Shown here piece after piece: positions 9,266 to 15,907 of a stretch of DNA of 15,907 bases. The position numbers were made by a program, and so were the translations under genes. The stretch is taken from contig JAGFNK010001039.1 in the NCBI GenBank assembly GCA_025769875.1, positions 1 through 15,907 of the forward strand, read 5' to 3'. Every line of letters starts with the position of its first letter. Position 1 is the stretch's first letter. The notes beneath the pieces are model-generated. The model searched no databases and was not told the DNA's origin. It saw only the letters and a program-made list of their open reading frames with translations. The stretch is from Russula earlei. Lineage: Eukaryota; Basidiomycota; Agaricomycetes; Russulales; Russulaceae.

Positions 9266-9627
9266 TACAGGAGAAGCGCAGCAATAGCTGCACTTTGACT
9301 GTGCTACTAGTATAGTAGGAGTCATAATAAGTAGGAGTCATAGAAATGAGGCCACAAATGAGTCAGAACCAAGTGACTGTGCTGCACAGTAAGTGCGCAG
9401 TATTGCACAGTTGAACTTGTGAAGTAAGTATGAAAGGAAAGAGAACCAAACAAAGGGAAAGTAACAGCCATCCAGTGTTACCTGGACGTGTATGGATCAC
9501 ATGATAACAAAAAAGAGATCACAAGACATAAGGGATCATGAGACCAGTAAGTAAAGGGACGTATGAGCGGGCAAGCAGTCCATAGCAAAAGGGTAAGAGG
9601 TAAACGTAAAAGGAAAATGTTGTAACA

Positions 9628-9641
9628 TCACCCCCCCATCA
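9628..9641 (-). other. Polypurine tract of element A
   Basis: The minus strand reads GATGGGGGGGTGA immediately before TGTTACAACA. A G-rich tract touching the LTR is the plus-strand priming site of LTR retrotransposons. Confidence 0.7.
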
Positions 9642-9647
9642 AGGCCC

Positions 9648-10843
9648 CTAGAAGTGAGAATGACGATAAGGTCGACCTACTTTCCTCCAAGGTTGGTCCA
9701 ACTTCGAAGATTGTACCCTTTTTGTTGCACAATCTGATCTGTGGGGACAGACTGGTTGTATGTGCCCCAGTTCACCACAATGAAAGCAGGTTTTTTTGGG
9801 GTGACTGGTGGAGATGAAGGTAGATCTGGGAGGTCTTGACTCGTCAGAGGTGAAGGATGAGTCAGCAGGTTGGAAGGAGTCGGCGGAGGAAGATGAATCA
9901 AGTCACATAAGTTCCTGTAAGCGACTATCACCTTCTTCTTCCTCAGAGCAGTCTTGCCATTGGAGGTTAAGGGTAACCCTATTGAGAGTATTGGCGGTGG
10001 TAAGGGTTTGTTTGACCTCCTTGAGGTGGCCTTGGTGCTTGAGGATTTGTGTGAAAAGGAGGTGTATGGTTTGTCTCCTTTTGAGTATTTCTGACATTCT
10101 GAACCTGTAAGACTTGACCCCTGCTGTAAGGGAGGGGTTGTTGTCGTCCTCAACAGCCCTGGTGACAAAGTCTGTGTAAGGCTGGTTAGTGAGGAGCATG
10201 TCCCACTGCTCCTTGTTGTGTACAGAGATGGGCCAGGCAGCAGGGATGGGTGTGAGTACATGAGAGAAGATGGGGGCTCCCTTGCCAAGGGTAGCATGAT
10301 GAGGGGTTCTGGTCGGGCCTCCAGCTCAATAAGAAACCAGTTGGCCCTGTAGCTGGTTCCTCCTGGGTATTCTGGGATGGTGAAGTCAATGAGGGGGTAA
10401 TCCGAGGAGGGGATCCAGTCAGGGCTGGGTTGTGGAAGGTGAGGGGTATCGAGGAATTTAGCAGCCTCAAACTGCTTGGCAAGGGAGAATGGGGATGGAG
10501 TGCATGCTGGGAAAAGGTCAAGTCCCAGGGCATTGCACTCAGATCCAAGAAGGGTTGAGGTGAGGGAGATGGAAGATGAAAGAGGGGAGAGACAGACTCG
10601 GGCAGCGGTGTTGTCGTTGTTCTCATTGCACTTATAGGCAGGAGGGTTGTTGAAGGGTAGAGACCTTCTTTCCAATTGGGGAGTGGGGGAGGCGATGGCA
10701 TCAACATTGGCATAGGACAGTGTTGGGGAAGGGTAGGCAAGAATAGGGGAGGCACAAGTGGGGACTGGGGACAAGGGACAGTAGGCAGGGGATGAGTAGG
10801 TTGGGACGGGTGAGGATGGAATATAAACTGGGGATTGAGACAT
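9648..10843 (-). pseudogene. Gag-like ORF with CCHC zinc knuckle, downstream of pol
   Basis: The N-terminal part (ATG at 10843, or 10933 upstream) is Pro/Ser-rich, followed by SDYPLIDFTIPEYPGG and ELEARPEPLIMLPL. Between about 10275 and 10335 the frame must change (a one-base loss) to continue GKGAPIFSHVLTPIPAAW, NKEQWDMLLTNQPYTDF and a charged helical stretch ending EEEEGDSRLQELM. TGA at 9903-9905 interrupts it, then the same frame gives CFHCGELGHIQPVC (9747-9788), a perfect Cx2Cx4Hx4C zinc knuckle as in Gag nucleocapsid, and stops with TAG at 9648-9650, 20 bp before the LTR. About 396 residues. A 418-codon open frame (9677-10933) covers this region, but its second half is the wrong frame. 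A nucleic-acid-binding structural protein is the best guess; the position after pol is unusual. Confidence 0.72.
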
Positions 10844-10978
10844 TGGCAGTAATGAGAAGAGGTCGAGTTTGAAGATGGGGAAGGTGAAGAAGGTGAAGAA
10901 GGAGTTTGGTAGGTAGAGTGGATGAGATGGCAAGCAAGTTGTAGAAGATGCGCTGCTGTCTTGAGTTCTGGAGGAGGG

Positions 10979-10986
10979 TTTTTATA
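10979..10986 (-). promoter_or_regulatory. TATA-like site between pol and the Gag-like ORF
   Basis: TATAAAAA on the minus strand starts 8 bp after the pol stop (10994-10996). The ATG at 10843 lies about 135 bp further on, after a pyrimidine-rich leader. It could drive a separate mRNA for the third ORF. Inference only. Confidence 0.35.
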
Positions 10987-10993
10987 CATAAGC

Positions 10994-12768
10994 TCACCCA
11001 CCTGCAGGGGAATTTGTCTTTGAGTTCAAGTATTCTTTGAGTAGAGCCAGAGCATGAAGGTCAGCAGAATTGACCCCTGAGCACTCTGAAACTGGGTATC
11101 CTTCCCAATGAACAAGGTATTGTGTCCTTCCTCGGTACTTTCTGTCTCCAATGATAGCAGCAATTTCATACTCTTCTTCTCCTTGTACAATGTCAGGTGG
11201 TGGTTGGGTAAAAGCTTTGCCATATGCCCCTATTTCAGTGAATGGCATGAGAAGATCCACATGAAACACATTGTGGATTTTCATTGATGGGGGCAATTTG
11301 ATGCGATATGCCACTGGTGTGATTTGTTTTATCACTTCAAATGGTCCATATTGCCGAGGGGCAAGCTTCTTTGATGGGGCCTTAACCACAAGATTTCATC
11401 CATCCAGCCACACCAGTTGTCCTTCTTTGAGCTTTCTTGGTTCTTCTGATGGTTTTATGCATTTCAGAAGTTGTTCCTGTGCCTTGGATTGTACCTGTTC
11501 CATGATTTTGAGGCATGTTTCAGCCTCAGGAACAGATATATCTATTGTAGTCCATTTGGCAATTGGATTGAAACCAATAAGAAGTTCGTGTGGTGTGTGC
11601 CTAGTGCCTTCATGTTGCCAAGTATTGTGAGCAAACTCAGCAATAGGAAGTAGTGTGTGCCAATCGTTTTGCCATCCGTTTATGAATTCCCTTAGGTAAG
11701 TTTCTATCCAGAGGTTCATCTGCTCGGTTTGTCCATCCGTGCGTGGGTGGAAGGTGGGGCTCAAAATTTGTTTGATCCCTGTGGCTTTGCAGATGGCCCT
11801 GGCAAAGTTTCCTTTGAAATGGGGGTCCCTGTCAGAGATAATTCTCTTGGGAATTCTGAACCATGGAAATAGATTAGCCAGGTACTTGATGGCAACACCC
11901 AGGCCATCTATGGTTTTATTGCAGGGGATAAACTTTGTGGCCTTTGAACAGCCTTGATCGATGATGGTGAGAATGGAATCATATGATCCAGATTTTGGAA
12001 GATCCGTGATAAGGTCCATTGAAACATATTGGAAGGGGCCAGCTGACATGTTTGTATCAAATGGTTGGAGTGGTGCATGTTTCAGGGTGGTGATGGCTTT
12101 ACATTCTTGACACTTAGTGCATCCTTTGATGTATTCTTCTACAAAGAGGTGAAGTCTAGGCCCTTCATATTTCCTTCTTATAAGATCCCAAGTATTAGCA
12201 ATGCCAGGGTGTCCTCCCACTGGGGAATCATGGACTTCCTTCAAGATTTCCTGTCATAAAACAGGGTTATCAGGCAGGTAAGTGCACAAGGGGAGTGACT
12301 TGTGTGAGTAAGCTTTGCATGCAAAAGCTTCCTGATTATTGCCAAAGGTACGATTAAGGGTAGGAGCATGAGCTTCAGGGATGTTTGCCTTCTGCAAGTG
12401 CTCATTGAAGACATGATCAGGTAGGAGTGTGATGGCTTTGTTGTGAATATTTTCTCCTTTGTGATCAGGTTGTTGTGATAGAATATCAGCAACAGTGTTA
12501 GATTTTCCAGGGATAGTTGACAACTTGAAGTTGTATTCCTGGAGGAGGGCCATCCACCTTGCTTGACGTGGTGAAACATCCTGGGGTTTGTGGAAGTAGG
12601 CCAGATTGGCATGATCAGTGCAGATAGTCACTTCATGATGTGCCCCAAGTAGCCAGTGTCAATATTCTTTAAGGATGAATACTATAGCAGGTAGTTCTCT
12701 ATCATGGATATCATAGTTCCTTTCTGCTGGTAGTAGTGATCTTGAATAATATACCAGGGGATGGATAC
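10994..12768 (-). pseudogene. pol: Gypsy element A pol: RNase H end, integrase, chromodomain
   Basis: One frame runs from 12767 to TGA 10994-10996 and is interrupted by three TGAs (12659-12661, 12254-12256, 11396-11398). Order: RNase H end (IHPLVYYSRSLLPAERNYDI, TDHANL with a catalytic Asp, ADILSQQPD); integrase zinc-binding HHCC (HDSPVGGHPG ... CTKCQ); integrase core with Asp in SMDLITDLP, Asp in SDRDPHF and Glu in TDGQTEQMN, spaced as DD35E; GPF module (RQYGPFEVI ... HNVFHVDLL); and a C-terminal chromodomain (YEIAAIIGDRKYRGRTQYLV, HWEGYPVSE). The chromodomain places it in the chromovirus clade of Ty3/Gypsy. Each TGA stands where Arg is usual (HWLLG, EILKE and NL contexts). Protease, RT and the 5' LTR are lost: the sequence ends abruptly at LTR copy 2. 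Confidence 0.93.
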
Positions 12769-13731
12769 TGTCAAGACTCACTGTTGAACTATCCAGTTCA
12801 AGAGTGAGGGGTAAGCTTGAAGACGAGTTGATAAACGTCCAAGACGGCGTGGGCAAGGAGTAGAGTCCAGAGTGGTAACAAATACCAAAGAGGTACCGCT
12901 ACTGTGAGAGTTGAACAGTCACACAGAGAGGAGGCCAGGATAGTCACAAGGAGACGGTCCTTAAAGGAGTATCTCAGGGATGGAGAGTGCCATAAACAGA
13001 TGGACAGTCTGAGGACTGTCCGCTACTTTATTGAGCGCTTATATACTACAAGAGAACTGCTGAATAGGGAACAAGTCATAACCTTATTATCAAGCACAAT
13101 AGAGTGATGAGTAAGAAGTCGGAGTGCGCTTACTGAGCATGCTCAGTCATGCTCAGTAAGCTGCTGAGTAAGAAGGCTTCTCTTGATGAGTAAGAGCTTT
13201 CATTGTCCACGGGTTCACTGCTTTAGTGCATGTGCGAGCACCTGATTCATTTTCTGTTAGTTAGTTTAGGGCCGGTCATTTGAGGACTTGTAGTTTGGTT
13301 AGGGAATAGTGCTATCTTATAAGGCCCTTATATAGTTCTATTAGGGTCCTTAGAGTCGACCCTAATACTTCTATTAAGGTCCTTAGTATTGCCTTTATAG
13401 TTCATTCTATAGTTATTAGAGTTGGTCTAATAACGCATTGTAGGGCCTTTGATACTAGGTTAGTGCCTATTGTAGAGCTCCTAGAGTCGTTCCAAAGGGT
13501 CCTTAGGAAGGCCCTAATACTGTCCTTTGTTGCTAGAAGGGTTGCCTTTAAGTGGGGCTTGCTGTATGTTGATTGTGCCGAGAATCGCTCGCGCAACAAT
13601 GCGTGCGCGATATTGTGGACACCTCTACTCACCCCTTTTGCTCGTGTGAACAGGGTGACACCATAGAGGCTGGGTTTCCTCCTATAAGGGAGGGTCCTTC
13701 AAGGGCCCTCTCTGGAGAATGGTTCATGACA
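12769..13731 (-). mobile_element. LTR copy 2 (963 bp), inverted, without target duplication
   Basis: Full-length reverse complement of the LTR at 1185-2145, with the same TGTCATGA/TCTTGACA ends, TATA box (13038-13045), AATAAA (13027-13032) and hairpin. The flanks are GATAC on the left and AGTTG on the right, which do not match, and the left and right sequences belong to different elements. No primer-binding site or polypurine tract touches it. It is probably the product of recombination between LTRs of two insertions with loss of what lay between. Confidence 0.88.
13130..13161. repeat. Inverted repeat (hairpin) in LTR copy 2
   Basis: Counterpart of 1754-1785: CTTACTGAGCATG and CATGCTCAGTAAG arms in inverted orientation. 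Confidence 0.7.
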
Positions 13732-14085
13732 AGTTGTGATTTAGAGAGGATACAGGGCAGAGGATGCGACAAGTAATGGGACAAAGCTAAGCTTGGGGCA
13801 TTCCCCAGTTTCCACAGGCGCTTAAATACTGTATGTAGCGAGGCTGTACAGTACCATAAGCAGAACAATAGATAAAAGTAAACGAATAGCAAAGGTGACT
13901 CGACAATAGGTGAAACACAATAATGTGAAACACAATAGATGAAACACAACACGTGAAACACAACAGATGAAACAGTAAGGGACCATCAACATCAAGGGAC
14001 GAAATGGTAACCAAGGGGACAAGGGTGATAAAAGAGAACAATAATGAAAGGGATTATGGACGAACTGACAAGGAGGTAGATCACA
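13732..14085 (-). mobile_element. Possible short LTR (about 350 bp) or LTR fragment
   Basis: The segment 13735-14085 is bounded by TGTGAT and ATCACA (inverted termini with TG...CA). On the minus strand it has TATTTAAG near 13824-13831, about 260 bp from the start and 90 bp from the end, a sensible place for a U3 TATA box. It interrupts the integrase of element B right after MRRFV. No target duplication is found (minus-strand flanks TTTGT and ACTTG), and no polypurine tract precedes it. It could be a solo LTR whose other flank was lost to LTR copy 2, or unrelated filler. Confidence 0.4.
13911..13975 (+). repeat. 14-15-bp tandem repeat, five units
   Basis: TGAAAC starts at 13911, 13926, 13940, 13954 and 13968; the units read TGAAACACAA plus 4-5 variable bases, and the last is partial. 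Confidence 0.85.
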
Positions 14086-15080
14086 ACAAAGCGTCTCATG
14101 GTGGGCCACCAGTAGTATCGCATCATTCCCAGGAATGTTTTAGCCTTCCCTGGGTGTCCTGCTGTGGGACTGTCATGATACTGTTCCAATAACGTCCTGT
14201 GGGTCCCTTCATCGCCTGTAATCACCAAGGCTTCATTCTTCCACCATAAGCTATGTCGCTTCTCCAGTTGGTGTCTCCGTACCCAATCAAGTAACTTTAA
14301 TTGGTGTCTTTCTTCCCCTTGTTGGTTCTTTATCCGTTCTTCCAATGCAGTAGTATGCATTACTTGAATAAAAAGGTGGTCAGGTAGTGCGACCACTTCT
14401 TCTTTATCCCCTTGTCCATTGTCAAGGTCCGGTCTCCTAGACAGGGCATCTGCTTTATTCCTTGCCCCTGCCTGGTGTTTCAGTTCTAAGTCAAAGTCTG
14501 CCAAGAATGTAATGTATCTTGCTACTCGACTGTTTATTCGCTGAGGGTGTCGGTAATGCAACAGGTTTGCATGGTCTGTATAGACCACCACCTTATGCTT
14601 TGCTCCCATGAGCAGGTGTCTCCAGTGCTTCAAGGCTTGCACCATGGCTAAGAACTCTTTGTCCCATATGTCATAGTTCTTTTCTGCTTGTTTCAAGGCT
14701 GCAGAGAAGTAACCTATTGGCCTCCTCTTTCCTTGTTTGTCTTTCTGGAATAGTACTGCTCCAATAGCATAATTGGACGTGTCTACTGCCAGTTCAAAAG
14801 GTCGCTCCTCATCAGGATGGAGCAGGACGGGGTCAGTAGATACTATCTGGATAAGTCATTCCAGAGCATCTTTGCATTCTTGGGTCCATTCAAATGGCAC
14901 CCCTTTCTTTGTCAAGATGATAATTGGTCAAGCAATCTGGCTGAATCCTCAAATGAAAGCCCTGTTATAGCTGAGGACTCCCATGACTTTGTGCACTTCA
15001 TGCACATCCTTGATTTCTCTAGGCCAGTCCATAATTCCTTGGACCTTGGGGGCCTCAATCTTCATCTTCCCATAGACGTA
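14086..15080 (-). pseudogene. pol: Gypsy element B pol remnant: RT end, RNase H, integrase start
   Basis: The minus-strand frame begins near 15080 inside the RT palm/connection (KVQGIMDWPREIKDVHEV, GFSQIA). It passes TGAs at 14949-14951, 14928-14930 and 14856-14858. RNase H follows (LAVDTSNYAIGAVLFQ, EKNYDIWDKEFLAMV, VVVYTDHANLLHY: the Asp, Glu and Asp expected at the active site). The integrase zinc-binding start then reads HDSPTAGHPG and YYWWPTMRRFV, where homology ends at 14086; the Cys pair and the whole catalytic core are gone. All three TGAs stand at usual Arg positions (FI-stop-GFSQIA-stop-P, ALE-stop-LIQ). The sequence differs too much from element A to be its missing half. Confidence 0.9.
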
Positions 15081-15540
15081 CTACAGAAGGAGGAAGATAT
15101 GTGAGTTTAACAGCCATAGAGACTCAGAAACATGGAAGCGTGTGGGCATATTGCTGGACGCCCTTGGCCCTCGGGGTACAAGTGATGATGAGACCGACGA
15201 CGATTCAAACCATTCGAATCGAGACTCACGCTTTAAGACCCTCTGGCGTCTTGATATGGGTTTTCTGAATCCTGCCATGGCCGACATATGGGCAGCGGTG
15301 GAATCATATCCATTGTCTCTCTGCCCCTCATGTGGAAACCGGTCTTTCAAACGCATTGTGAAGGCCAAAAGTGTCAGCAAGCGTGCGCCACTGCCAGGTC
15401 TTCCATTGAACTTTTACAACCCACAGTGGTTGCCAAAAAGTCCTCCCCACTTTCAGAAGCTTGTAAAGGCAGAGTTCCCTCTTCCCATCCTGGTGAGTTA
15501 TCATTTCATTTATTATCAGAAGCTTCACATCTGTACTTAG
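15076..15540 (+). pseudogene. Fragment of an uncharacterised basidiomycete protein (GTSDDETD type)
   Basis: The frame is open from 15076 to TAG 15538-15540, with no ATG at its start. It reads ICEFNSHRDSETWKRVGILL, then LGPRGTSDDETDDD, a polar patch, FLNPAMADIWAAVES, a Cys pair (LCPSCGN), KRAPLPGLPLNFYNPQWL and FPLPIL. I recall the pattern of G-x-S-S/D-DE acidic motif, then Trp/Leu core, then LPxNFYxxxWL from many agaricomycete hypothetical proteins in repeat-rich regions; its function is unknown to me. After FPLPIL comes GTGAGT, a good intron donor, so the last 14 codons are probably intron. The 5' end abuts element B, and LTR copy 3 begins 10 bp after the stop, so the piece is cut on both sides. 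Confidence 0.6.
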
Positions 15541-15549
15541 GCCCCCTAC

Positions 15550-15907
15550 TGTCATGAACCATTCTCCAGAGAGGGCCCTTGAAGGACCCTTCCTTATAGG
15601 AGGAAACCCAGCCTCTATGGTGTCACCCTGTTCACACGAGCAAAAGGGGTGAGTAGAGGTGTCCACAATATCGCGCACACATTGTTGCGCGAGCGATTCT
15701 CGGCACAATCGACATACAGCAAGCCCCACTTAAAGGCAACCCTTCTAACAACAAAGGACAGTATTAGGGCCTTCCTAAGGACCCTTTGGAACGACCCTAG
15801 GAGCTCTACAGTAGACACTAACCTAGTATCAAAGGCCCTACAACGTGTTATTAGACCAACTCTAATAACTATAGAACGAACTATAAGGCAATACTAAGGA
15901 CCTTAAT
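15550..15907 (+). mobile_element. LTR copy 3, 5' part (cut by the window edge)
   Basis: Starts TGTCATGAACCATTC and follows copy 1 (1185-1542) closely to the end of the window. Upstream flank is CCTAC. Whether it is a solo LTR or the 5' LTR of a full element lies outside the window. Confidence 0.92.

Larger units (their letters stand above)
8823..9627 (-). mobile_element. 3' LTR of Gypsy element A (805 bp)
   Basis: Read on the minus strand it begins TGTTACAACA directly after the polypurine tract and ends CATTACAACA (TG...CA). TATATAAG on the minus strand (8258+1000, that is 9258-9265) fits the U3 promoter. The 5' boundary (9627) is well supported by the tract and the ORF ending 20 bp before it. 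The 3' boundary (8823) rests only on the TG...CA rule, because the partner LTR is missing and no target duplication can be tested. Confidence 0.7.

Noticed and set aside
744..14951. TGA read as arginine (altered genetic code or recoding)
   Set aside because: CpG to TpG mutation explains it more simply. The hAT gene also has a probable frameshift and an LTR insertion, so these genes are dead, and the palindrome arms show the same change outside genes.
10994..15080. Elements A and B as two halves of one Gypsy element split by LTR copy 2
   Set aside because: Both contain RNase H and the integrase start, with clearly different sequences; they overlap in content rather than complement each other.
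1185..15907. LTR copies 1 and 3 as the two ends of one large element
   Set aside because: Copy 1 has its own matching 5-bp duplication with the hAT gene continuing on both sides, so it is closed as a solo LTR.

Overview
The window looks like a transposon nest from a filamentous basidiomycete, probably an agaricomycete. The reasons are very short introns (53-62 bp) in a hAT transposase, fungal Ty3/Gypsy chromovirus-type pol sequence, a NUDT19-like Nudix fragment, and a gene fragment of a GTSDDETD type that I associate with agaricomycete repeats. I see no intact host gene and no rRNA, tRNA or CRISPR. Almost every coding remnant is broken.

Layout. 1-2871: a hAT-family transposase gene on +, cut by the left window edge, with introns and two in-frame TGAs. 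A 961-bp solo LTR (1185-2145, 5-bp target duplication GGCGC) sits in one of its exons. 2872-3098: AT-rich linker. 3099-6994: a giant inverted repeat with two 1749-bp arms around a 398-bp spacer that holds a Nudix hydrolase exon fragment; the outer part of each arm is a roughly 154-bp tandem repeat. 6995-8822: no gene recognised, apart from one broken Cys/Trp-rich reading frame (8363-8788). 8823-12768: the 3' part of a Ty3/Gypsy element on -: end of RNase H, integrase with chromodomain, a third ORF with a Gag-type CCHC zinc knuckle, polypurine tract and 3' LTR. 12769-13731: a second copy of the 961-bp LTR, inverted, without a target duplication. 13732-14085: an LTR-like segment with a short tandem repeat. 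14086-15080: a remnant of a second, different Gypsy pol on - (RT end, RNase H, integrase start). 15076-15540: a + strand fragment of an uncharacterised basidiomycete protein family. 15550-15907: a third LTR copy, cut by the right edge.

How it fits together. The pieces do not work as a pathway; they record successive insertion, recombination and decay. Two signals stand out. First, most in-frame stops in the hAT and both pol genes are TGA where the family usually has Arg, and the palindrome arms differ mainly at CpG sites. This points to CpG-directed C-to-T mutation. Second, element A carries its Gag-like zinc-knuckle ORF downstream of pol, directly before the 3' LTR, with a TATA-like site at the pol/ORF boundary. 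That is an unusual gene order for a Gypsy element.
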